Source: Tubiluchus corallicola (taxonomy: Eukaryota; Priapulida; Priapulimorpha; Priapulimorphida; Tubiluchidae). Taken from it: a DNA stretch of 60,000 bases. The position numbers and the translations under genes are program-made. Shown in pieces: positions 43,991 through 56,142 of the stretch (its first letter is position 1; each line of letters begins with the position of its first letter). Location of the stretch: contig JAQGDQ010000006.1 of the NCBI GenBank assembly GCA_030141605.1, forward strand, positions 188,001 to 248,000, written 5' to 3'. The notes under the pieces are model-generated. The model saw only the letters and a program-made list of their open reading frames with translations. It searched no databases and had not been told where the DNA came from.

Positions 43991-44639
43991 CTACCATATA
44001 TATATGATATATGTTATTATTAATTATAAAAAATGGTACCAAATATGCTGCAATCTAATCTAGTAAGCTGAAAACTGCCACTAAAGTTCGTCGATGGACT
44101 TTAATCGGAAGTGGTGCTGACATGCCACTGGCTTCAAATTTTTTATAAATTTTGAGGTCTAAAGTCTTTATGCTGATCGTTTTATGATCGCGTCCAGTCA
44201 CCTGCAAATTTCTCAATCTTCGAGCCAGGAAATATAAACATTAGCAATATGGGAAATCGGAAAAATCATCAAGGACTCGGGCTATTCTCATTAGTAACAG
44301 TCAGTCATATATATCAGTTTATCAATACGAATACCATAAAACGTTATAAGAAGTTATTACGCTACACTGCATTGACAATGAATTATTAGAATTACCATAA
44401 TTAATAAAATAAATATAAACGGGTATTATAGGATTACTTTACTGTTCAAAAAGCAAAACATGCTAGTGTGAAACCTACACTTAATCTGTTGCTTCCTAGT
44501 CTAATCGAACGGATCCGATTACTGAATTATTTTTGGTTTATGTTCACTACTTTGATCTTTTATTAGCTGTGGGGACTGGGAGTACTGCTGTAGATTCCTG
44601 TACGATTTTCTTACCATTATCTACACTGTAATGAATGTG

Positions 44640-45170
44640 CCTAACAAGTGACTGCATTATTAGCTTTACAGGGACCTCATTCCCCAGTCGATTTTACTAA
44701 TTCTCTATCATTCACTAGTAATGCTCGCATGTCTTATAAATTATTAAACTGGGGTCAATCAGTAAACTGGAACAACAGCATAATGTTCAAACTTCAAAAA
44801 AGACCAATTAGAATAGTGAAACTTGCGTTTTTTCCGTCAATTTAAAGTGCTGAAGCTTGAACATTTACTTGCTGTCACGAAAGTCAAATTTTATTTTAAA
44901 TATGGCAATCATTTATTACCTGCTTGTTTCCTATCTTTAGTATAATGCGAGGAACTGATTAGCATGAATACCCTACAAGAGCTAGTGAAACTATACGTCC
45001 ACCTAACTTACATTTTATATTTTCAAATTGTACTTTGGCATATATCAATTCTTCTTTAGTTAATAATCTTCCAAGTCATGTGACTGATAAAGTTCATACT
45101 CATGGTTATAAATCCTTTACAAAGATTGTAAATTATTTTTTCATAAAACATATTATGATATTTGTATACT
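44640..45170 (+). mobile_element. Second LINE RT-tail fragment, opposite strand
   Basis: Plus-strand frames read LLNWGQSVNWNNSIMFKLQ, KRPIRIV, then YPTRASETIRPPNLHFIFS and SLVNNLPSHV after several frame changes: a worn RT C-terminus. It points away from the minus-strand LINE that ends at 43990. Confidence 0.5.
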
Positions 45171-47535
45171 AGATAATTGTTATGTATGGCATTTTATTAT
45201 TGCCGTCGTTAATTAAGTTGATCCCATGTGTGCTATATTATTGTTTCACTTCAGGTTATACATATTCATACTTCAATCGTTAAAATCCTATAGTATAAAA
45301 AACTAACGGCATTAAAAGTTAACATCCTGTATGATAAACCGTTCACTGATCATTATTGTTTCGTCACCACTTGTCACCATCGATCAAACTACTGTATTCT
45401 GTTGTATGCTATTTATGTTAATGGCTGGTTAGCCCGTGCGGTTTGGCGCTTTTTTCCATGCATTTGTTTCATATCTGTATGTAAATCATTTATAATGTCT
45501 CCAAATTGAACTGGTGATGTGGGTTAAATAACAAATAGAAGTTAAAAAAAGGTAAGGACACAAATGTCACTCCCCGAGTGCTATGTTTTCCTTTCAGTAC
45601 AGTAAAAGCTTTTTTAGTTTAGGCAATAATAAAAATCGAGTTATGATTAGATTATTACGTGTCACATTAATATCACTTAGAACTGTATCAATCTTTTTGG
45701 TAGTGTTTGTAATTGTATTTTCCAGTGGATTCATAACAGATCTAAATCTAGTTCCTAGAAAAGAAACTGACATCGCTATACCCAACATTTCATTAGACCA
45801 TTGCTACTGATCTACAGGGTGATGGAAATACTCATGAATTAATATGATATTAATTAAATGTTCCAACGTAAACTGACCTAATAATTAACAGTCAGAATTT
45901 TATGAAGAACGTAAATAGAAAACTTAACCACACTTTCCTTAGGCGCCGCGCCACCAGTCACAAAATTGAAAAAGCAAAAAATACATAAAATGAAGGACGC
46001 AAATTGTCATTTAAAAGTCTGAATATTTTAAAATTTTCTCATCCACTCCTAACAGACTTTTTAAACAATGTAATGCGTGAAGTGATCAAGAGTACAGAGA
46101 GATCTGCCATGTATTGAAGTATCTCGCTCCTAAATTAACGTAATCTCAGTACCTACAATGAAAAAAGTCGAAAGTACGTGTTTCTTCGCTCACTGCTTAT
46201 CTCGTCTTTTCGCGAGACAAGCGTTTTGTTTGCCTCGATTTAATCTAGTAGCTAGCTTCTTGCTAGGCTAATACAGTCCATAATATCTGCGTTTTGTAAG
46301 AAAACTGACGACGCTAAGGCACATCCCGGGTTATCCGCTATAAAAATATTGATAAAAATGTAAAAAAAGAAGTAAAATTTAGTGTATTACTCCAATGGTA
46401 AATTTTATAAATTATAGTTCTGTTTGTGCATTACCAGTTTGCAATGACACAGGTTTATAAATTGATTAAATTCATCTTCATCTTTAATGTGCACAGCAAA
46501 TGTACGCTTCATTGCTCACGTGTCATGATGTCTAACAGGCTAACATACAAGGCTAAGAGGAAAATCACTAATGATTGATACAGGTTATATCAGTGAGTGT
46601 AGTTCTGTAGCGCGCACAGTCAACTTTACTTTGAGACTGAATTTCATATAATTTTTATAATAGCGTCGTTAACTACATCATCATTTAATTCTTATGTATT
46701 AACAGCAATTAACTGGTTATTATGGTTGTTGACTAGTGATGGATCGAGGTAGTTACTTGATAAGAATGACTTCACATTGGTAATAGCTAGTCTCTGCTTA
46801 TAGTTACCGACTGATGCACTGCGGATAGTTGTTATTGTAAGGTAACATTGATTTATTACAATTATAATATTATTGTAACTAATAAATAACAATAATCAAT
46901 TGATATAAAGATTGTTGATTGATAACAACCTTGACTTCAAGGTTATCAATGGAATGAACACACCGTTAACGTTAAAAAAAGTAAATAGGAATACCGTGTA
47001 GAATCGCCATAAAGTGATTTGTAAAAGACCAAAATAATCGTGTATTAGACTGTTTTTCCCATTATTAAAATTAAAGCGGCAATTTTTACAACTGTTGACT
47101 AAAGGGTAATTGCAACAACAATAAAAAATATTTAGCCAGTAAGTCAGTTGCCACCCGCTACATGCTACATTTAGTTTATATCTGCGCGACTTGCAAATTT
47201 ATTACTGAGAAAACAACAACAATGAAATAATAGTAAGTCTGAAAATAATTACATGTCGTGGTCTTTGGCTGCTTTTGCTTTTACATTTTATGTAGCTCCA
47301 TTCACCTTGTAACGCTTTTCTTATGTTTACACAATGATAGCTGTTTTTTCAATCTTTATATTGGCATAACATTTAAAACAAGGTTAGAAATTGCGAGTCT
47401 GTTTTTCACACATAATTAGCAGTTGCTTTAAACAAACTGCCATAATTATATCTATAGAAATTATCCAGAGACAGTCTAAAGAAGCAGCTCGTTAGAACAC
47501 TTAAAGTATCAAACTGCGGGTTAAAACTGAGTATA
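45171..47535. other. Intergenic, no gene seen
   Basis: AT-rich. Frames on both strands at 45583-45810 overlap one another and have no splice support or family match. A short inverted repeat AACCTTGACTTCAAGGTT lies near 46927. Confidence 0.45.
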
Positions 47536-47539
47536 TAGT

Positions 47540-47600
47540 TTCACTCCTGAAGATATGCCTCAAGGGTGAAACGTCTTTTCCATTTTACAGATCTAGTTAG
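47540..47600 (+). mobile_element. Possible Penelope-like or SINE fragment
   Basis: The phrase CCTGAAGATATGCCTCAAGG followed by GTGAAACGTCTTTTCC resembles the CTGAAGA...GAAACGT signature common in Penelope-like elements and some SINEs. It is only about 50 bases long, just upstream of the cytochrome b5 start. Confidence 0.35.
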
Positions 47601-47668
47601 TACTTAGTGTCTATTATTGCTGCATGGTCCGTTTTATGATATAGTTTGTTTTCTGCTAAAATAGTTGA

Positions 47669-50600
47669 ATGGAAGTTCACACGCTGTTCTCTGATCAAGT
47701 GATTATTCAGCAAAAGGAATACACTTTTGAGGAGGTGCGATATCACGACGAGCCAAATTCTTGCTGGATAATTGTGTGTGATAAAGTCTACGATGTCACG
47801 AACTTCTTGAAAAATGTACGTTCTTCCACTTTTTTCTCTACTGGCTTAGCAAGTATTATTCAGAACTGAAAAATAGACCAGTTGTTTATAAGTCATTTAC
47901 ACTACCTTTTACAGCTTGTCGCGAATTTAAATTTCTTTCTATGTATTGTCACGAATATCTCGTTTTCTTCAAGCAAATTTAATTCTGTTACCTTGACGCT
48001 TGTCAAATGTGACTTTTTATGCGTTTTCTGCAGCTAAGCTTAAGAGTTAAATGTGACTTGTAGCTTATAAGCTCTAATAGTTAAACCTTCCTTGATAGTC
48101 GCATGACATATTATATAGTACATTGCGATTTGCGATACGAAGGCAAATTGACATTCTTTTTGACCTGTTTCTAGATATAGCAGAACGACTTTTCTCTGTA
48201 ACTGCTACAGCTATTTTTACAAAGTTTAATTAAGAACCTGTTTTACGAACGCCTGCAAGCTAAGGAACGTAGTTTTGCAAATAACCTTGGTTAACATGAT
48301 TACCTGGTTTACTAATTTCCTACACAATTACTGACAATACATCTTTCTACTTCGTGCTACAATAACTATCATGCATGTAATGTCAAAATTCTTAATAATC
48401 GTTTGACTTTTTCTTTAGAGCTGCTTCATTTGGGAACCCTTTCCTTTATTACAACTGATCTGACGATTTCTATGCTTTTATTAATGTCTGACTTTTCTTT
48501 TTCCCTTTTGCTTTTTACACATTGCGCCTTTTTTAGAATGAAATGTCTTACACTAGACGCGTATTTGGATACTTAGAACTTTTTTAGCAAAAATTTTGCG
48601 AATAGAAACGACGTATAAGCTTTGAATAATTGGCAACGCAAGCCTGATTCAATTACAATTCCCACATCCGCCAAAGTGGACTTATCAGTTTTATTGTTGC
48701 AAACTTGTAATAGGATTAAAAACTCGATTGCTAAATTGTATTAAACATTGTATTCACCAAGCAAAAAGTGCTTGTGGAGCCCGGGGGCAAAAAAGCTTCT
48801 GGCGCCCTACCCTTTTAATGTTTTGATCATTTGTTTCGTGGTTGAAGCAACAAATTGTGCGTGTCCCACGGTCCTTTTTCGACATGGTGGGATAAAGATA
48901 ATTTTTTTCTAAGAACCACCCGAGTTTGATTTGCAGTAATGTACTAGGATAACTCTTTTTTATGCATTAGTTGGTCGTAACACGACAGCCCTTTAACATT
49001 CAGCATCAGCATGAAAAAGAGACAGATTATTTAGTTTTCTAAGATAAACCTTTGCATGTTTTAACACTAAAGTTTTCACATTAAAATACAATCGGCATTA
49101 AGAGAAACACCCATACTTCTCCCAAAATTATCGACTGCTAAGCCGCATGACACCCTACACAAGCCATTAAGTAACAAAATTAGGCTTTTTCTAGGTCGTA
49201 GTTCTTAAGGCAGCTACGATGATCTCCGACAAGGCGTAGTTAATAATTAACAGTCATTGTACTCTAGAAGAATTTTGCGCCCTCTCAGCCTTGCGATTTC
49301 CCCCTATCGCAACCACCTTGCTACTTCTCTGATACCGTCTGTTAGTGTCTAACAATAGCATTTTTGCTAATTTGATAGACCTAGGAGAAGCCATACCAGT
49401 GTTACGCTGCCGTGTCAACATAGATCTCCAGCAATTCGTTTTTATGTGGTTTCTTTGTTGTGTCGTAAGTTGAAGAGAGCCCTTCCGTTCTGGATCTGAT
49501 TTGGTAGAACAAATTTCACGCTGATGGGGGTGTATGCTGATGGACAGTAATGTGAACGACAAGAGGAAACGTTAGCCCTTAATTTTATATTAATCGACAG
49601 ATTTACAGTCAACTGTTTCTTTGGAAAGATTGTTCCACTGTGAGATTGTGCGTGGAAAGAATGAAAATGTGTGTGGTGATGATGAGGCTGAATGAGTGAT
49701 GCAATCTAGTACGTGGATCAGCAGGAATTAAATGGGTGGACAGCACTGCCACTAAATCTGAGTAATCTTGTACGTCAATACCAGACGGTGCCCTACTCTC
49801 CAATATTTGAGCATCTGGCATTCTTCTAACTGGTGTAGCATGGTTATTAGGCTGCTGTGTTTGACGTAGTCATTGAGTGCAAATCTAGTGCTCGTCTATT
49901 GAGTTTCTCTTATGCATCCTTGTCCTTTTGAAAGTGCGGCTTCCAGATTGCTGCTGTACTCCACCTGCGATCTAACTAGCGAGATGTTAGGCTGCCTGCT
50001 TTGCTTGTTTGGGACAGTGTTTCAAGCTGCGTCGTGTCGCTTGCCTTAATTTTGTGCTATAATGTAACATTGTTACTCCATTCCAGATTTTTGCTTGATG
50101 TAATACCGAGATTGACCACTTAGTCTACAATTTGAAGTTGTGTGTTGCTTAACTCATATGTGTAAAGCGATGATCTTCATTTGCAGGATATCATCTTCAT
50201 TTAACTGGATCAAAACGAATGCCCAAAATCTCTGCCCAATTTTCTAAAGCAGTGATGTCATTCTGGAGTAAGACTTTATCTCATATCATGGAAAGTTGTA
50301 CACGTGGCAGTCATCATTAAAATAACCTGACAGTTCTGCCTTATTCAACATGATTTGGACGATCATTCATAAAGATTAGAAAGAGTAAGCGTCCGAGAAC
50401 CTTTCTCTGTGGCACACTAGACTTCACCTTCGCACCTTCAGAAGCGTCCCCATCTAGTACTTCCCACCGACATACCACGATCGCACAAAAATATGCGAAT
50501 TCAATTTTGAATTCCTTTACTAATACCATAGTGGTTCAGCTTGCTCAGACGACGTTGGTGAGAACAGTTTTAAAGGTACAGGGAAAATCCAGGATAGCTG

Positions 50601-53263
50601 CATCTGATTGTATTTTTTTATCAAATGAAGCCACAAAATCGCTAACTGTTAAAAGAGGTTGCGTTTCGCAAGAGCAAACTTTCAGAAAACCATGTTGGAA
50701 TACTGTCAAGCTGTTATGTAGTTTCAGTTGTTATTATATGTTTGTAAAGAATACGCTCCATTACTTTAGACAGGTGAGCAACATATTCCTTTATGAAGAC
50801 GAGAGAAATGCTAGCATATGTGGCCAGACTCTTGGCCTCTTCAAGAGGCTGCCAATACAAAGCATTGATGGTGGCAGACAGCTCATCTGCGAGGGTCTTC
50901 AAGACTCGACAGAGGATGTCATAGAGACCAGTAGCTTTACTTAGATCCAACTGTTTCAGAAGCTTGGTGACTCTATCTTGTTCAATAAGCAGATTTTGGA
51001 TTTGAGGAAATGGATCTTTCTGTAGTAATGGGATATTTGATGTATTCTCCTGGGTGAAAGCTGGCATGAATTCTTCCAGTAATAACTTTGCCTCAGAATA
51101 GAATAGAATTGTCCATTATACTAGGTTTGTGGAATTCCAAAAGAGTTCTGTCTCTGTGCTTCAAAATATATTTCCAGAAATATTTCAGGTCTTCCTCAAA
51201 AGCCTTACAAAATTGCTTACGAATTGCCATCTTTCTTTGTCCTATTAGGAGTTGCCAACTGTCATATCCCATGACAGCCTAGCCGTCTCTGTTTTGAATT
51301 TTTTGAGTTCAAAAATCGCAGTAGGATGCTTAGTTCTTGTGGTTTTATTGCACAGTTGATGTTTATAGCTCTGTGAATTTTTAATGGAATGTGTGTATAC
51401 ACCAAATTTAATTAATGATGGTTTGAAAGAGGTCTAATTTCCTTGGATAGTAGATTGTCTGTATGTTCGTAAAAATGCCATGCAGACGACACTACTTCTC
51501 TCATCAGAAGGATCCAGTTAGCTTTGGAAAAAATATAGATGTGCGAAGGTTTTTCTTCATTTTTGTCAATTTACATTGCAATCAGCAACAATGGCATACT
51601 TATCAGAGATACCTAGATTTTAGTTTAAGCAATGAGGGGTTGTTTGTGCAAAACAAGTCCAGAACTTTCTCGTGCCTAGTGGGATAACGTCGCATTTGTG
51701 AATAGTTCATAATCCTCCAAGATTTGCATTAGTTTAACGTAACGAGATTTCTTCAGAGAATTTGGGTCCACAGATTCTGATTCCCAGTCAATATTGTCTT
51801 CTTGTTTGGTGTAAAGTCTTATCTAGGTTGTCCAATTGTGTCAGATGTGTTTATGTTTGGAAGGCAGTAGTTATGCTTATTTTGGAGCGATACCTCCATC
51901 CAGATGGCCTCTGCGTTATTATCTGATAGCTTGACTTCTGTTGTAGAATAGCAATTTCGCGAACAACAACTAATACAGTACCACCGCCTGCCTTGCAATC
52001 CTCTCGCTCAGGTTGGAAATATAAAAAGTATTCTGCGTTAAGTGAGTACCTTCCGCAAATTTGGTTTCAGTCAAGATGATGGCATCAGGTTTCGCGTATT
52101 CAACAGGATTTGCATACTCAACTGCTTTCCTGGTAAAGCTATTTGCATTTATGATCACAAATCGCCAGTTGTTGTTTGATTCACTTTGAAGAAGACTATC
52201 TTATGAGTGTAGTTCGCTAGTAAGTACTGTTTCATAAGGTACAGGCGCTATCCAAACTGATGAAACTAACTGAGTATCATTCAATGTGGGTACAAACCAT
52301 ATGGTAACGTACTGTGAGAACTTTCAACCGGGCTGCTATAGGTGGATTAAAGGATTTTAGTGACGGGACTGAATCAGTGCCGAGATTTGCCATATTTATT
52401 GAATTCAAGAACTGGGTCTCCACTTCAAATTCATACGCATTAAATTTGGTGCTACTTAAGTTGTTACATTCGCGCTGAAAGTATACCCAACCGCTTGTCA
52501 TCAGTGTCGTCGTATGTAGCAGTTGACATCTCATGACAAGATATATGGTACCATATGATACACTCATCACGACACACTGCCTGTGACCAATTCAATTTCA
52601 GTTAGCCGGGTTTCCGGTTTTATTTCAATGTCCTCAAACAGCTGTCGTATCATCATTTCTATTACCATATTTAAAAGAAGTGAATGATAAATTGAGACGC
52701 ATGTACGCTTAGCTAAACAAAATTAATTTAGTGATAATAATTGTTTATGTTTCTAATAATTTCGTATTTGATAGCATCCAGGAGGAGAGGATATTGTATT
52801 AGAGTATGGCGGTCGTGATGCCACATTCCCCTTTTTCGGCAAAGGGCACTCGAAGGAAGCAATGGCCATACTTAGCGACATGTGCATAGGAATACTAGTG
52901 AAGGTCAGTGATGAGGTTACTGATTACTGAAAAAAGACTGTCTCGTTATCTGTTTTTCAGTCGTCACTATTACTTTCTCTCTCTCTCTCTCTTTCTCTCT
53001 CTTTCTTTCGCTCTCTCTCTCTCTCTCAATCTCTTTCTCTCTCTCTCTTTCTTTCTTTCGCTCTCTCTCTCTCTCTCTCTTTCTCTCTTAAATTTGTAGA
53101 AGCCTGGAACCATGTTTACTTTTTGTAACGATTGTTTTTATTTCAGCGTCAAAGACTTCAAACAAATAAAGATTCTGACAGGCAGAAAAATTACCTGGAC
53201 ATAAAATTAAAAGGCCTTAATTATCCACAAGCAAAGACGAAAGATAAACGCGAGTTGCTGTAA
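47669..53263 (+). CDS. Cytochrome b5-like haem protein, soluble form
   Basis: Exons 47669-47815, 52775-52903, 53147-53263 (TAA); 130 aa, phase 0 introns with AAT|GTACGT, ATAG|CAT, AAG|GTCAGT and TTTCAG|CGT. Residues ~17-95 form a cytochrome b5 domain: YTFEEV, SCWIIVCDKVYDVTNFL, then HPGG (axial His50) opening exon 2, and the second haem ligand in GKGHSKEA. The C-terminus (KKN..LKGLNYPQAK.., Lys-rich) is hydrophilic, so the usual tail anchor of microsomal b5 is absent. It likely shuttles electrons in the cytosol or as partner of a fatty-acid or sterol enzyme; the partner is unknown. The 4959 base first intron carries an antisense LINE, and intron 2 a (CT)n run in front of its acceptor. The ATG is the first in frame before YTFEEV; an upstream non-coding exon is possible. 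Confidence 0.92.
47816..49239. other. Cytochrome b5 intron 1, part before the LINE
   Basis: No coding signal. CTTGTGGAGCCCGGGGGCAA near 48771 is unusually GC-rich for the window, but no element is recognised. Confidence 0.5.
49240..52620 (-). mobile_element. Long but decayed non-LTR retrotransposon (endonuclease plus RT)
   Basis: Minus-strand remnants appear in proper order. An endonuclease start is near 52158-51970 (INANSFTRKAVEYANP, KPDAIILTETKFAEG). An RT N-terminal part is at 51067-50714 (FTQENTSNIPLL, VTKLLKQLDLSKATGLYDIL). An RT core piece is at 50529-50341 (SVPQRKVLGRLLFLIFMND), with a degenerate catalytic NDDCHVYN near 50310 and a tail at 49821-49254 (DYSDLVAVL, HHSFS). Upstream frames at 52570-52277 may be its first part. 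It resembles Rex/CR1-jockey group elements. Many stops make it inactive. It lies antisense in cytochrome b5 intron 1. Confidence 0.85.
52973..53089 (+). repeat. (CT)n microsatellite next to a splice acceptor
   Basis: Long CT/CTTT tract in cytochrome b5 intron 2, ending 57 bases before the acceptor at 53147. It reads as polypyrimidine on the coding strand. Confidence 0.95.
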
Positions 53264-56035
53264 TTATTATTATCATTATTGTTATTAGTATTATTATAAA
53301 CTTATTTTGTAATTATGATCGTTGTGTTGTGTAGTATTTCATATTGTATATTTTTCACAACGCTGTAGTTAACTGTAATGAATGAGCACTTACTCGATAG
53401 CATGTTAATTATTATTGTAGCGAAAATTAGCTCAGTTTTAAACTATTCACTCTTCACCTTATAAATCTAATTTCTGACACTCGAAAATCGTGGTAGAAAA
53501 AAGTTTGTAGTCTTTTCTTTCTAGGTATATGGTACATTAACTAATACTGTACTTCAAACCGGCTATGATTAGAAAAATAATAGCGTAATAATAATTGTTG
53601 TTCACGTTATGCTTCAAACAACGAGCCGCGAACATTTGTTACACCCGATACACATTTGTTATTAATGTTTTAACTCGCGCATTTTACATGTATCTTTGTA
53701 TGTGCATTATACGAATCAGGAGTGTTGAATAGATGTCGCTCGTAGATGACTGCTTGCAGGGCAGTGTTGAATAAGTAACGAACAACAGTTCGATTGCATA
53801 CAAAGACTTGCATATTGATACGGAAAATGGGTGAATAGACATGCCATAGAAAACGCTAATAATCACCATTTCTACAAGAATTTATTTGCATCTTCTCTTG
53901 TACAAAGTCTTTTATACCTGAAAGGAAACATCAGTGTTTACCACATTTTATCTAGTGACATATTCTATTCCACAATACTGGTGCCATATTGGTAATGAAT
54001 AATAAAATAATTATTGTTTTGATACCTTTATTTACATTGGTGCGTTTTATAGTCGTTACATCTAGTTAGCTAGTAATACAGTTTTGACGTATATGATAAC
54101 TGGGTGTAAAAAACCTTGGCAAGTTGTTATTGGTCTTAAATATGTATTGTTAGTGGTCTTAAATACGCCGCTATTTAAACTAACAATATCACACAGTATT
54201 AATTATAAAAAGCATGTGTTAATTTTACATTTTCGAATGTTTTTTATATTTAACATTTTATTTAATACTTAAAACATACTTTACAAATTACAACAACCAA
54301 GACATTTAAAACAACAATAAACAAATACAAGCACTAACTGACTGTCAATAAATGCAATTAGTTGTAATCAGTAATGTGCATTGACTACACTCTGGCAATT
54401 TAGGTTGGTTAGTAAATCATTACAATATTACAAAGGTAACCAACTATCTTCAATTTTTTCTAGTATCCCAAGGTTGGCACCTGCATATTTCTCCACCTTA
54501 TACTTAATACAGCTCATTGCATGATTAAAATTCTGTGTTGTAATATACTTCGACTACACAAAATGTAATGGTTTTCTATTAAAATGTTTTATTTAAACAT
54601 AGGAAATTTTTATACGGAAACTTTCCAAAAATTACAAGTTTATCAATTTCTAATGCACTGCTTGTATTTGCCACCCACTATTATTTGAAATGTTCCATGT
54701 GAGCTTTACTTTATTACAGTCTCACATTACTATGTGATATGGTTTCTGTTTTGCATTTTCGAACGTGTGCGCATGCGCCATGCGGTGTTTAACACACGTA
54801 GAGATATCTATACTTGTGATGCTTTTAATCTTATCATGTCAACGCACCACACTATACCACACCCACAACCACAACATCATGACAAGACAAAAAATATATT
54901 GAAATTGTGCAAACGTTTTGAGCAAACAATTGAAAATCACATCTTACATACGTGTTAAAATTTCGAGTAAGAGGCACAAGTTTGGGCATTAAAAATCCAT
55001 AGCCCCATTAATGGCAAAAAATCTCCATTCGTTATTTACTAATGATAGAGGGTGCGATTTCACTGTGCTCGTGTTGGTCTGCCCAGCTATAAACACAGAC
55101 TTTTTCCGTCCGTTTTCTTCGGAAAATTTTTGCCATTGCGATTTGCGTACATTTGAATGCCCGCCGTATCCACTGTCCCGCACAGAGAGCCACAGAACCA
55201 CATAGCTACACGAAATATCTGTCGTGATTTTTTCTGGAAAGAAAGTTCCAGAAATTCGCTCCTAAGATTGCGCATGCGAGGACAAACAACGAATCTAGAC
55301 CTATTTATAAAAGGACAGTATGCGCAGCAGATTTTTCCCCGTTTCTTTATTGACTAATTCAGTTTGTGGTTAATTTTAATTGTTTAATAACGTTTTTCTG
55401 CACCAACTGCCTATGCTGAAAATCTGCCGAGATGGAGAAGCTACACTAAACTTATAAAAAATTTTAATAACAAAAATTAATGGTAAATTTGAATTAAAGA
55501 GTGACGGCACCATTGATCTGCAGATGTTGTGAAATGTTGAGTCATCTGTTTTATACAATAAAACCGAAATGATAATGGATTCTTTCAGTTTTAAGGCAAT
55601 CTCATATGTTAGAAAAGACAAATTAAGTAATTAAGTTATTAGTTAATCACTATTAAATTCCATTAAAATTGTTGGATTGGATTGTTTAACATGCAAGAAA
55701 AAGGATTAACAGTTATTCATTAGCTAAGATAATCTGCACTCTGTCTTTATTTCCGGTGCACAGCTCAGTTCCACTAGTAGATACTTGCCGCTAACGCAAA
55801 TTTATTATTATTGGTACATGTATTATATTTACTATTAATTATCCGTTTTTATGTATTATTCATAATGTATACAGTTTCATTAGCGCTACCGGTAAAAAAT
55901 GTAATAATGCCGCCGGTTGTGGTCCTGAAAAATGTTTGCCTCAAACTTGAGCGCTGAAATCAAAGCCTTAACTACGAATTTCAGACTATTTCTAGTTGTG
56001 CAATCGAGAAGCTAGTTTTCATTCATTAGTTCAAA
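53264..56035. other. Between cytochrome b5 and the myosin gene, no gene seen
   Basis: The 3' UTR of cytochrome b5 begins with ATT-rich repeats. Frames at 54989-55275 are open on both strands at once; no family can be supported. The last 200 bases before 56036 are richer in CG and probably hold the myosin 5' UTR, but no clear core promoter was found. Confidence 0.5.
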
Positions 56036-56142
56036 ATGGCGGGAGCCGGTGCGGAGTACGAAGGTCCGGAGTTCGGAATTGGCAATTTTGTTCTTTTAGG
56101 GGAAGTTGCCATCGAGCCATTTATGTCAAATTTGGAACTACG
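56036..56142 (+). CDS. First coding exon of a class I myosin (Myo1D/1G type), partial
   Basis: ATG in context CAAAATGG opens 35 codons and ends at a strong donor CTACG|GTGAGT, phase 2. The peptide contains EYEGPEFGIGNFVLL and ends FMSNLELR. This matches the very start of short-tailed myosin-I heavy chains of the 1D/1G group (EGPE-x-G-x-x-DFVLL ... FM-x-NL-x-LR), where the family continues with FEKGRIYTYIG at the start of the motor head. No following exon with that sequence was found up to 60000, so the rest lies beyond the window. Myosin-I heavy chains are membrane-binding actin motors; the fly member (Myo31DF) sets left-right asymmetry. Only 36 residues are seen, but the match is good and the splice site fits the family. 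Confidence 0.8.

Noticed and set aside
45583-45810. Small hydrophobic frame that could be a membrane peptide
   Set aside because: The opposite strand is open over the same bases and no splice sites or similarity support either.
55011-55205. Frame with a faint BTB-like start (LFTNDRGCDFTVLV)
   Set aside because: Only a dozen residues are suggestive, the following BTB core is missing, and the other strand is equally open.
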